64,000 bases of DNA from JBJYIN01 sp046237015 (GTDB taxonomy: Bacteria > Pseudomonadota > Gammaproteobacteria > Enterobacterales > Enterobacteriaceae), in the NCBI RefSeq assembly GCF_046237015.1, contig NZ_JBJYIN010000003.1, positions 226,255 through 290,254 on the forward strand, written 5' to 3'. Position numbers and translations under genes: made by a program. The notes below the pieces were generated by a model that was given only the letters and a program-made list of their open reading frames with translations, was not told where the DNA came from and ran no database searches. Below are positions 45,913 through 53,769 of this stretch, in pieces (position 1 is the stretch's first letter; each line of letters begins with the position of its first letter).

Positions 45913-46700
45913 GCACCCTGCCCACCGGTGTCGATCACTATCGCACCACCCCGATTACACTCGATGAACAGTCGCAGAAACTTAAGAAAACGCTGCTGAA
46001 AGATATCCAACGTTCTGCTTACGTTTATCGCGTGGACTGTGGCGGCTGTAACGGATGTGAAATTGAGATTTTCGCGGCGATTACGCCGTTGTTTGATGCA
46101 GAGCGATTTGGTATCAAAGTCGTTGCCTCGCCGCGTCACGCCGATATATTACTGTTTACTGGCGCAGTGACTCGAGCAATGAGAACACCGGCATTGCGCG
46201 CTTATGAATCCGCCCCCGATCCGAAAATTTGTATCTCCTACGGTGCCTGCGGCTGTGGCGGCGGCATTTTCCATGATCTTTACTGCGTATGGGGAGGAAG
46301 TGACACCATCGTGCCAATCGATGTCTACATTCCTGGTTGTCCTCCCACGCCAGCGGCCACCATTTACGGCTTTGCCGTCGCACTCGGATTACTGGAGCAA
46401 AAACTACACGGTAGCAACCACCAGCAAAGCGAACATGAGAAAGCCGCATTAATTCATCCCGATGTGCCGTTAGATTTGCGCATTCTGCTGGAACGAGAAG
46501 CTCGCCGTATGGCGGGATACCGTCAGGGCAGAGAAATTAGCGATGCGTTTCTGGCCCGACTGGAAAACCAGTCATTAGAGGGATTAGATCAACGTATCGC
46601 CAATTGGCTACAGGAACAAAACGATCCTCGGCTGAATGAAATTGTTGGACAATTACAGCAAATCTATTTGTCATTGCTGAATGGAGAACGCTACCGATGA
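45909..46700 (+). CDS. hyfI: Hydrogenase-4 small subunit HyfI
   Basis: NuoB-like small subunit (263 aa) with the proximal [4Fe-4S] cluster next to the Ni site: VDCGGCNGCEIEIFA near 38, YGACGCGGGIFHD near 108 and DVYIPGCPPTPAATIYG near 137. No twin-arginine signal is present, as expected for the cytoplasm-facing group 4 enzyme. Its start overlaps hyfH (ATGA). The C-terminal 90 residues are helical and polar. Confidence 0.94.
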   Translation: MSTLPTGVDHYRTTPITLDEQSQKLKKTLLKDIQRSAYVYRVDCGGCNGCEIEIFAAITPLFDAERFGIKVVASPRHADILLFTGAVTRAMRTPALRAYESAPDPKICISYGACGCGGGIFHDLYCVWGGSDTIVPIDVYIPGCPPTPAATIYGFAVALGLLEQKLHGSNHQQSEHEKAALIHPDVPLDLRILLEREARRMAGYRQGREISDAFLARLENQSLEGLDQRIANWLQEQNDPRLNEIVGQLQQIYLSLLNGERYR

Positions 46701-47173
46701 GTACCCAGGTCATTTTCTATGCATTGAACAAGAAATTTCTTGATGAGCAAGATAAACCCAAAGGAAACGTGCCAGAGAAAGCCCAGCAGGTGATGTATTA
46801 CTCATTGTCTATCGGCCATCATGTTGGTGTCATCGACTGCCTGAAAAAAATACTCGTTTGTCCGCTGGATGACTATAAACGCTGGATAGCACAGCTTCCT
46901 GAAGGTGAAGCACAGCGGAAAATGGCAGGCTTAATGAAATTTGGCGAAATAATGATTGATAGCAGTCATACCAAACTGCTGGGTTATGCGTTCGGTTCAC
47001 TTAACGTAGAACAAGATGGTTTAAAACAAGGTAGTTTAAAACAAGACAATTTAAAAAAAGGCAATTTAAAAAAAGATAGTTATGCGCAATGGACTCAAAC
47101 GTTACTGGATTATCTGGCAGCCATTGAACAAGAAACCGCACTTTATTTAATGGTGAGACGCCTCGATGACTAA
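46697..47173 (+). CDS. hyfJ: HyfJ/HycH family maturation protein
   Basis: Non-structural protein (158 aa) needed for formate hydrogenlyase assembly in the HycH case. The family core is visible: QQVMYYSLSIGHHVGVIDCL near 31 and MAGLMKFGEIMIDSSHT near 75. Between about residues 107 and 127 lies a run of four 5-residue repeats (x-L-K-x-x), absent from E. coli HyfJ as I recall it; they account for its 20 extra residues. The gene overlaps both neighbours, hyfI by four and hycI by eight bases. Confidence 0.88.
   Translation: MSTQVIFYALNKKFLDEQDKPKGNVPEKAQQVMYYSLSIGHHVGVIDCLKKILVCPLDDYKRWIAQLPEGEAQRKMAGLMKFGEIMIDSSHTKLLGYAFGSLNVEQDGLKQGSLKQDNLKKGNLKKDSYAQWTQTLLDYLAAIEQETALYLMVRRLDD
47018..47077 (+). 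repeat. Four tandem 15-bp repeats inside hyfJ
   Basis: Units of the form (G/A)(G/A)T-TTA-AAA-(C/A)AA-G(G/A)N occur four times head to tail, coding GLKQG, SLKQD, NLKKG, NLKKD. Units 1-2 and 3-4 are more alike than others, which suggests two duplication steps. The reading frame is kept. Confidence 0.85.
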
Positions 47174-47669
47174 TCTGAAATTAGACATAAATGACGAATC
47201 ACGATACGACAACATGGTACTGACGGTCGGCAATAGCATGATGGGTGACGATGGTGCCGGGCCTTTACTGGCCGAACGAATGACGCAGCATCCTGTGGCT
47301 GGCTGGTCAGTGATTGACGGTGGGGCCATCCCCGAAAATGCAGCACATCTATTACGGAAAAGTCATCCCAAACGGTTACTGGTCGTCGATGCAACCGATA
47401 TGGGGCTGGCGCCGGGAGAAATTCGAATTGTCGACCCATCGCGTATTGCACAAGATATGCTGATGAACACCCACAATCTGCCACTCAATTTTCTTATCGA
47501 ACAATTACAGGAAGATATTCCTGACGTTATTTTTGTTGGTATTCAACCTGCACTGGTCGCATTTTATTTTCCAATCAGTGCCGAAGTCGAACAGGCGGTG
47601 GAACAGCTTTACCAACGCTTAAGCGATTGGCAAGGAAATGGGGGATTTGAGGAGTTATACCCAAAATAA
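47166..47669 (+). CDS. hycI: Hydrogenase maturation endopeptidase HycI
   Basis: Ni-dependent protease (167 aa) that removes the C-terminal tail of the large subunit after metal insertion. The M52 family motifs are clear: VLTVGNSMMGDDGAGPLLAE near 18 with the metal-binding Asp, VVDATDMGLAPGEIRI near 77, and THNLPLNFLIEQL near 102 with a conserved His. ATG 47166 overlaps hyfJ; it has about 15 extra N-terminal residues relative to E. coli HycI, and another possible start is ATG 47214. The last three residues (YPK) and the stop come from an ERIC element inserted at the 3' end. Confidence 0.92.
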   Translation: MTNLKLDINDESRYDNMVLTVGNSMMGDDGAGPLLAERMTQHPVAGWSVIDGGAIPENAAHLLRKSHPKRLLVVDATDMGLAPGEIRIVDPSRIAQDMLMNTHNLPLNFLIEQLQEDIPDVIFVGIQPALVAFYFPISAEVEQAVEQLYQRLSDWQGNGGFEELYPK

Positions 47670-47782
47670 TTCAAGTTTCAGGAAGGCGGCAAGAGAAGGA
47701 ATCCCGATGAGCTTACTTGAGTAAGTGATTCGGGTGACTGAACGCAGCCAACGCACATGCAACTTGAAGTATGACGGGTATA
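47656..47782. repeat. ERIC element (127 bp), copy 1
   Basis: A 127-bp imperfect palindrome starting TATACCC and ending GGGTATA. It holds the ERIC core with GAGCTTACTTGAGTAAGTGA and the 3' arm AACTTGAAGTATGACGGGTA. It overlaps the final codons of hycI and differs from copy 2 at about five positions. Confidence 0.92.
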
Positions 47783-47796
47783 TCGTAATCATGACA

Positions 47797-47825
47797 ACGC
47801 GGTAGCCATCATTAAGCTACCGCGT
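47797..47825. terminator. Stem-loop between convergent hycI and MCP genes
   Basis: ACGCGGTAGC and GCTACCGCGT are perfect 10-bp arms around nine bases. It lies between two convergent genes, so it can terminate either, although neither side shows a long T run. Confidence 0.55.
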
Positions 47826-47877
47826 GTATGACCATCAAAATCACAGACTCACGCTATCCATATCACTAAACATCAAC

Positions 47878-49566
47878 TCAGAACTTCTCCCAGTTATTGC
47901 TATGCCCGTCCGTCGATACAAGTGAAATATTCGTGCTACGCCGTGATACTGCCGGTTCGCTCACCATCCGTGACGGCGGAGAAATGCGATCGGCTCCTGT
48001 CAAAAGAGGTGTATCAGTCCCCAGTTGAAAAACATCCACCGCCGCAGAAAGCTCTTCCGTCTGTGCGTCCAGTCGTGCAGCCGACTCAGCCGCTTCCAGC
48101 ACCAATGCGGCGTTTTGCTGGGTAACGCTGTCCATCTCATGTACCGCCTGGCTTATTTGCGTAATCCCGCGAGTCTGTTCATCCGTTGCCGCCGCAATCT
48201 CGCTAATCAAATCATTCACATGAGCAATCGCATCAATAATCGATGTCATCGCCTCACCGGAGTGTTTAACCTGATCCGATCCTGTTTCCACTCTCTCGAC
48301 CGACTCAGCAATTAACGCTTCAATTTCTTTTGCCGCTTGAGCGCTACGTTGCGCCAGATTACGCACTTCGCCTGCAACTACCGCAAACCCCCGCCCCTCT
48401 TCACCCGCTCTAGCCGCTTCAACGGCCGCGTTCAGTGCCAAAATATTCGTTTGGAAGGCGATACCATTAATGACCGTCGTAATATCCGCAATTTTACGCG
48501 AACTGGCACTGATATTATTCATGGTCGCCATGACGCTACGGCTAAGCTCGCCGCCTTCTTTCGCCATATTAGAGGCATCCTGTGCCCGCTTACGAGCCTC
48601 ATGAACATTATCAGTCGTATGTTTTACCGTCGCGCTGATCTGTTCCATGCTGGCAGCCGTCTGTTGCAATGCTGCGGCTTGTTCTTCCGTGCGACTGGAC
48701 AGATCGTCATTGCCATTCCTGATATTTGAGGTGCCATGACCAATCGCAGTGGCGCTCTCACGAATCACCGTGACCGTATCACGCAGGCTTTTTTGCAATG
48801 ATTTGATATCGGGTATTAATCTGCCTGCGCAGTTACGGCCGAACTCCGCCAATTCACATCCCAATCTGCCGGCAGTCAACTGCCCCAAGTGGGATTTCAA
48901 CACGGCAATCGGTATGACCAGATAATTTCTCAGATAATATTCCGTGAAAATCAGTATCAAAATACCGATGATCATGGCACCTATCAGCATATTACGATTA
49001 CGTTCGTTGTGTGCGTTGATATCAGGAATAACATTCGCATCCATAACCTGATCGGTATAGCGTTTAATGTCATCACCGAAGGCTAAACTCACCGGTGGGT
49101 AAACGCCTCGAAAGACTTGTCGAAACCCTTCAACATCATTGCGTTGTAGCGCACTATTCATCGGATCAATCGCCGTCGTGATTAACGTTGACCAGGTGTT
49201 TTTTACCGTATTCATCGCATCAGGATCTGAACCGACATGCTCCGATTCACTGAATTTTTCCAATGACGACTTAGTATTGTTTATGGCTATTTGCGCCATA
49301 TCCAACGTCTTTCTGGCGTTCTCAAGATCGTTGTGCTGCAAATAGTCCATCGTGCGTTCCATTCGAGTCACGGCACGAAAATATTGATCTGACCCATAGA
49401 CCAGGTGGGAATACGTTTTCCGTTGTACTTCGCTTTTATCAAGCAGATGAGTGACCTGATACAGAGAGTAAAGGCTGAACCCTGACGCCACACCCCATGC
49501 CAACAATAAGAATGCCACGATAATTAGCACCATGAATTTTATGCTAATGTTTTTCAGAAAACTCAT
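47878..49566 (-). CDS. Methyl-accepting chemotaxis protein
   Basis: Transmembrane chemoreceptor (562 aa): helix 1 at about 11-30, a four-helix-bundle periplasmic sensor (about 35-190), helix 2 (about 192-212), HAMP, then the coiled-coil signalling domain with the hairpin tip FQTNILALNAAVEAARAGEE and GRGFAVVAGEVRNLAQRSA near 385. The chain ends NWEKF, close to the NWETF pentapeptide that tethers CheR/CheB in high-abundance Tar/Tsr receptors. ATG 49566 has CGGAG ahead of it. The ligand is unknown. It lies between the hyf operon and hydN-fdhF but on the opposite strand and without a sigma-54 element. Confidence 0.93.
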   Translation of the reverse strand: MSFLKNISIKFMVLIIVAFLLLAWGVASGFSLYSLYQVTHLLDKSEVQRKTYSHLVYGSDQYFRAVTRMERTMDYLQHNDLENARKTLDMAQIAINNTKSSLEKFSESEHVGSDPDAMNTVKNTWSTLITTAIDPMNSALQRNDVEGFRQVFRGVYPPVSLAFGDDIKRYTDQVMDANVIPDINAHNERNRNMLIGAMIIGILILIFTEYYLRNYLVIPIAVLKSHLGQLTAGRLGCELAEFGRNCAGRLIPDIKSLQKSLRDTVTVIRESATAIGHGTSNIRNGNDDLSSRTEEQAAALQQTAASMEQISATVKHTTDNVHEARKRAQDASNMAKEGGELSRSVMATMNNISASSRKIADITTVINGIAFQTNILALNAAVEAARAGEEGRGFAVVAGEVRNLAQRSAQAAKEIEALIAESVERVETGSDQVKHSGEAMTSIIDAIAHVNDLISEIAAATDEQTRGITQISQAVHEMDSVTQQNAALVLEAAESAARLDAQTEELSAAVDVFQLGTDTPLLTGADRISPPSRMVSEPAVSRRSTNISLVSTDGHSNNWEKF

Positions 49567-49964
49567 AATACACTCCGCGAATTTATCAAATAAATTCCAC
49601 GCCAACTCGGGCCTGGAAAGTATTCGTTTTTAATCACCACTGTGTAGCCTTAACGTTTCGCATTCGGCGGTGCAACGAGAACACGCAGGCATTCCGGAAT
49701 CCCTGATTCAGATACCGATCAAAATAAAATTAGAGATGCAGCAAAAACGACCAATAGCGTAACGGTTCAACAACTGATGCCTTCCCTGTCCTGATATAAC
49801 ACCTGTTATTAAAATGAAGTATAGGCATGAATAGATAACAATGAGGGGGATTAACTCAGTTTTATGTCAAATTATGACGAGAAGATGAAAGGCTGAATCT
49901 GGCCGTTTCATCGCCGGAACCAACCGACGACGAAACGAGCCAATAGAGAGGCTATTGAGCAGAC
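49567..49964. other. Intergenic region upstream of the MCP gene
   Basis: About 400 bp between the WaaY-like gene end and the MCP start, both on the minus strand. It must carry the MCP promoter. I looked for a flagellar sigma-28 element (TAAA, N15, GCCGATAA) and found no convincing one. No RNA gene is apparent. Confidence 0.4.
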
Positions 49965-50666
49965 TTAACGCTTTTTACCACGTATTTTCCTGGAGAAATC
50001 CCGGAAGCGGTTACGGAAGCCAATGAGGGAATAAATGAAATTATGCATTTTTAAATCAATGTCATAAAACTTTTTCAATGCAAAAGCATCGTTCACCTGA
50101 CAGATCGTCAAGCTACCTGAATCAGACAAATCAATCACGCGTATCCCATCCGTACTAAGGATGAGATTACCGGGATGGATATCATTAGACGCTAATCGAT
50201 GACGATGCAAGTTCTCAACACAGGCTTTAATTTCAGCTTTATAGGGAGACAAATCATGCAGTTCGGCCAGCGGTGTCCCTTCAATGTATTCAGCCAGAAC
50301 ATAAGTTTCCTTGGCTTCGCGGTGCCTGACTTTTTCAGCAACCGCATAGATGTTTGCCGTTCTCGTGCATCCTTGTTTACGCGCTGCCGCAACACGATAA
50401 ATTAACCGAGAGTAATAAGGACCAAAGATAAAGCGCGATATCCGCTTCTCTAATCTTGGATCCAATTCTTTTTCCCATTTCAGTACATATTTTGTGCCCT
50501 CAACATCAATTAAATAGACTTTACGATCTTCACTGCCACTGTTGAGAGGCTTATAACTTATTTTCCCCTGAGAAAAATCGCGCAAAATCTGTACATAACC
50601 CCCATTACGGGATTTTTCATAAACGTGAAAACCGTTTATCTCTTTTCTGATTATGGTTTCTGACAT
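49965..50666 (-). CDS. waaY: Lipopolysaccharide core heptose kinase, WaaY/RfaY-like
   Basis: A small kinase-fold protein (about 233 aa) of the RfaY family, which phosphorylates heptose II of the LPS inner core. Kinase marks are the ATP-lysine in KYVLKWEKEL near 68, hinge YVLAEYIEGTPL near 125, catalytic loop SNDIHPGNLIL near 167 and DFG-like RVIDLSDSG near 182. ATG 50666 has AGG just upstream; the ORF is open to 50807 but that part is not family-like. In E. coli waaY sits in the waa core cluster. Here it stands alone between an MCP and hydN, so it may modify LPS conditionally or have another sugar target. Confidence 0.75.
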   Translation of the reverse strand: MSETIIRKEINGFHVYEKSRNGGYVQILRDFSQGKISYKPLNSGSEDRKVYLIDVEGTKYVLKWEKELDPRLEKRISRFIFGPYYSRLIYRVAAARKQGCTRTANIYAVAEKVRHREAKETYVLAEYIEGTPLAELHDLSPYKAEIKACVENLHRHRLASNDIHPGNLILSTDGIRVIDLSDSGSLTICQVNDAFALKKFYDIDLKMHNFIYSLIGFRNRFRDFSRKIRGKKR

Positions 50667-50906
50667 GACAATACCTGTCGTTATTATTTTGATCCCCGAC
50701 AAAATATACGTTTCAGGAAAAAAACTCTTAACATTAATTGTCATGAAACTGTCACGAAGATCATTATTTGCTCTATCACTTATTTTCGTCAGATCTGCCG
50801 AAATCACGTTTTTGTCGTCGTCACCCTTGCCTACATCATCCTGAACATACGTTCAAAAACACTAAATTTATATATTATTCAGCCAATTACATTTTAATGC
50901 GCGTAT
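50667..50906. promoter_or_regulatory. Region upstream of hydN with possible activator sites
   Basis: Non-coding stretch between the divergent waaY-like and hydN genes. TGTCATGA and TGTCACGA lie 11 bases apart near 50741-50760. The similar spacing of TGTC motifs upstream of hyfA makes these candidate HyfR enhancer sites. This is a weak pattern match. Confidence 0.35.
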
Positions 50907-50922
50907 TGGCATAAACCCTGCT
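50907..50922 (+). promoter_or_regulatory. Sigma-54 promoter of hydN-fdhF
   Basis: TGGCAT-N5-CTGCT keeps both invariant doublets at the correct spacing. The expected start point is near 50933, about 68 bases before hydN. E. coli hydN and fdhF are sigma-54/FhlA controlled. Confidence 0.75.
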
Positions 50923-51000
50923 TTATATAAGGATATGTGTCACTGCTCCACTATTTCGACACCACGCTTTTTTATCTGGGCCTAGGTCGGAGACGATGTC

Positions 51001-51543
51001 ATGAACCGGTTCGTTATTGCAGATTCCCAAAAATGTATTGGCTGTCGCACGTGCGAAGTCGCCTGTGTATTGGCGCACAGCGACGGAAAGACAGCCTCAT
51101 TATCCCCTGAACACTTTTCACCACGCCTTAAGGTCGTTAAAGGGTTAAGCATTAGCACCACCATACAATGCCGCCAGTGTGAAGATGCCCCTTGTGCCAA
51201 CGTCTGTCCGAATGGCGCTATTACTCATGCCGACGACAGCATTCAGGTTCAGCAGGAAAAATGCATTGGTTGTAAAACCTGCGTTGTGGCCTGCCCTTAC
51301 GGTGCTATGACCGTGATCAGTAAACCCGTTGCCCGTATCAGCCATTATCAGGTGTTGGGTAACAGTATCAAAGCCGAGGCGCAGAAATGCGATCTTTGCT
51401 CAGGGCGAGCGGCGGGACCGGCTTGCATTGAGGTTTGCCCAACGAAAGCCCTACATATGATCAGCCGTGATGATATTCAGGCCATGATCCAACGAAAACA
51501 ACGGCGTGCGGCGCTCGATGAAGCCGCAGGAATGCAGTTCTGA
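51001..51543 (+). CDS. hydN: Electron-transfer protein HydN
   Basis: Ferredoxin-like protein (180 aa) with four [4Fe-4S] motifs: CIGCRTCEVAC near 12, CRQCEDAPCANVCP near 59, CIGCKTCVVACP near 93 and CDLCSGRAAGPACIEVCP near 130. Closely related to HyfA and HycB. It sits 38 bp upstream of fdhF and is likely the direct electron acceptor or an assembly partner of FdhF. A sigma-54 promoter precedes it. Confidence 0.94.
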   Translation: MNRFVIADSQKCIGCRTCEVACVLAHSDGKTASLSPEHFSPRLKVVKGLSISTTIQCRQCEDAPCANVCPNGAITHADDSIQVQQEKCIGCKTCVVACPYGAMTVISKPVARISHYQVLGNSIKAEAQKCDLCSGRAAGPACIEVCPTKALHMISRDDIQAMIQRKQRRAALDEAAGMQF

Positions 51544-51581
51544 ACAGTGCCACCAAGGTACGCTGAAGGAGAATAATCATC

Positions 51582-53732
51582 ATGCAGAAAGTGATCACTG
51601 TCTGTCCTTATTGCGGGTCAGGCTGCAAAATTAACCTGCTGGTAGAAAACGGTAAAGTGGTAGGAGCCGAGGGTGCCAATGGCGTCACTAACGAAGGTGA
51701 ACTATGCCTGAAAGGCTATTACGGTTGGGATTTTCTCAACGACACCAAATTATTGACGCCACGCCTAAAACAACCATTGATTCGTCGTCAGAAAGGCGCA
51801 CCATTTGAAGCCGTTTCCTGGGATGAGGCGATTGAATTTGCGAGTTCCCGGCTGCGGGCCATTAAAGAGAAATATGGTGCCGACGCGATCATGCATACGG
51901 GTTCATCGCGCGGACCAGGTAACGAAACCAATTATGTGATGCAGAAATTCGCCCGTGCCGTCACCGGCAATAACAATGTCGACTGCTGCGCCCGGGTCTG
52001 TCACGGCCCTTCCGTCGCGGGTTTACAGGTTACGCTGGGCAACGGAGCCATGAGCAACTCCATCTGCGAAATTGAACACACCGAATGTATTCTGGTGTTC
52101 GGCTATAACGCCGCTGACTCGCACCCTATCGTCGCTCGCCGGATTCTGAAAGCCAAAGCACGTGGCGCTAAAATTATTGTGTGCGATCCCCGCCACATTG
52201 AAACTGCGCGTATCGCCGATTTATGGCTACCGCTAAATAACGGTTCTAACATGGCGCTAGTCAACGCATTTGCCAATGTGCTGATTAATGAGGGGCTGTA
52301 CAACAAGGATTATGTTGCACGTCATACAGAGGGTTTTGAAGAATACCGTCAGATTGTTGCCAAATACACACCAGAATATGTCGCGGAAATCACCGGGCTA
52401 TCGCCACAGCTGATTCGTGATGCGATGCGTATGTATGCCGCTGCGCCCTCGGCAACTATTTTATGGGGCATGGGTGTGACCCAATGGGGTCAGGGTGTTG
52501 ATGTAGTGAAAGGCCTGTCTGGTCTGGCTTTGCTGACAGGTAATTTAGGTCGACCCAATGTGGGAGTCGGCCCAGTACGTGGTCAAAATAACGTGCAGGG
52601 TGCCTGCGATATGGGTGCGCTACCTAATGTGTACCCTGGTTATCAAAAAGTCACCGACCCTGCCGTTTTGGATAAATTTGCCAAAGCCTGGGGCGTTGCC
52701 AGCCTGTCAGATAAAGTCGGTTATTCCCTGACCGATGTGCCGCACAAAATTAAAGAAGGCAAGATCAGAGCTAACTACGTGATGGGGGAAGATCCGCTGC
52801 AAACTGAACCGGATCTCTCCATGATGCGAGAAGCATTCAATGAGTTGGAACTGCTCATCGTACAGGATATCTTCATGACCAAGACGGCATCCGTTGCCGA
52901 TGTCATTTTACCCGCCACATCCTGGGGTGAACATGAAGGGGTTTACTCTGCGGCTGACCGAGGCTTTCAACGTTTCTATAAAGCGGTTGAGCCACAAGGG
53001 GATGTCAAACCCGACTGGGAGATTATCAGCTTGATGGCAACGGCGCTCGGATATCCCATGCACTACAACAACACGCAAGAAATCTGGGACGAGCTTCGTC
53101 ACCTGTGTCCGCTCTATTACGGCGCTACTTACGAAAAAATGGCGGGTTTGGGTTATATCCCATGGCCTTGTCTGACCGAAGAAAGCCCAGGTACGCCTTG
53201 GTTGTATGAAGGAAATAAATTCGATCGCCCCGGAGGCAAGGGCTTACTGTTCGCTACCGAGTGGCGGCCACCGATGGAGTTGGTGGATGATAGTTATCCA
53301 CTGGTACTCTGCACCGTGCGCGAAGTCGGACATTACTCCTGCCGTTCAATGACAGGTAACTGCACCGCACTGCAAACGCTGGCAGATGAGCCCGGCTATG
53401 TTCAGGTCAATCCAGAAGATGCCGAACGATTAGGCCTGCGCGATCAGCAACTCACCTGGGTTTCCTCACGTCGCGGTAAAGTCATTACGCGTGTCTCCGT
53501 CAGCGAACGGGTGAATAAAGGCGCGGTTTACATGACGTATCAATGGTGGATTGGCGCATGTAACGAACTAACGTTGGATCACCTCGATCCTATCTCCAAA
53601 ACGCCAGAATATAAGTATTGCGCCGTCAAGTTAGAAGCAATTGACGATCAACAAGCCGCAGAAAACTACGTGCAACATGAATACAGTGAACTGAAAGCGC
53701 GGCTGCGTAGAGCCGCAGAAGAAGTTAATTAA
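51582..53732 (+). CDS. fdhF: Formate dehydrogenase H, cysteine (selenium-free) type
   Basis: Molybdopterin-dependent formate dehydrogenase (716 aa, one more than E. coli FdhF), oxidising formate to CO2 for hydrogenlyase. One [4Fe-4S] cluster is bound by CPYCGSGC at 8-15 and Cys42, with Lys44 next to it. The active-site stretch reads ARVCHGPSVAG: residue 140, selenocysteine (UGA) in E. coli, is a plain TGT cysteine at 51999-52001, and His141 is kept. Arg is present in the conserved EHEGVYSAADRGFQ segment near 447. There is no in-frame TGA and so no need for selenium. AAGGAG-type site precedes the ATG. With hyf genes it forms formate hydrogenlyase-2. Confidence 0.96.
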   Translation: MQKVITVCPYCGSGCKINLLVENGKVVGAEGANGVTNEGELCLKGYYGWDFLNDTKLLTPRLKQPLIRRQKGAPFEAVSWDEAIEFASSRLRAIKEKYGADAIMHTGSSRGPGNETNYVMQKFARAVTGNNNVDCCARVCHGPSVAGLQVTLGNGAMSNSICEIEHTECILVFGYNAADSHPIVARRILKAKARGAKIIVCDPRHIETARIADLWLPLNNGSNMALVNAFANVLINEGLYNKDYVARHTEGFEEYRQIVAKYTPEYVAEITGLSPQLIRDAMRMYAAAPSATILWGMGVTQWGQGVDVVKGLSGLALLTGNLGRPNVGVGPVRGQNNVQGACDMGALPNVYPGYQKVTDPAVLDKFAKAWGVASLSDKVGYSLTDVPHKIKEGKIRANYVMGEDPLQTEPDLSMMREAFNELELLIVQDIFMTKTASVADVILPATSWGEHEGVYSAADRGFQRFYKAVEPQGDVKPDWEIISLMATALGYPMHYNNTQEIWDELRHLCPLYYGATYEKMAGLGYIPWPCLTEESPGTPWLYEGNKFDRPGGKGLLFATEWRPPMELVDDSYPLVLCTVREVGHYSCRSMTGNCTALQTLADEPGYVQVNPEDAERLGLRDQQLTWVSSRRGKVITRVSVSERVNKGAVYMTYQWWIGACNELTLDHLDPISKTPEYKYCAVKLEAIDDQQAAENYVQHEYSELKARLRRAAEEVN

Positions 53733-53738
53733 CTGATA

Positions 53739-53767
53739 CAGAGCGGTCAGATTTTCTGGCCGCTCTG
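53739..53767. terminator. Bidirectional terminator between fdhF and hyfR
   Basis: CAGAGCGGTCAG and CTGGCCGCTCTG form a 12-bp stem (one G-T pair) with an ATTTT loop between two convergent genes. Confidence 0.8.
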
Positions 53768-53769
53768 CG

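Noticed and set aside
47018..47077. CRISPR-like or phase-variation repeat
   Set aside because: The units are 15 bp, contiguous without spacers and in frame with hyfJ, so it is neither a CRISPR nor a frame switch.
49567..49964. Sigma-28 flagellar promoter before the MCP gene
   Set aside because: TAAA is found, but no GCCGATAA-like -10 at the right spacing.
51582..53732. Selenocysteine insertion signal in fdhF
   Set aside because: There is no in-frame TGA; the codon is TGT, so recoding is unnecessary.
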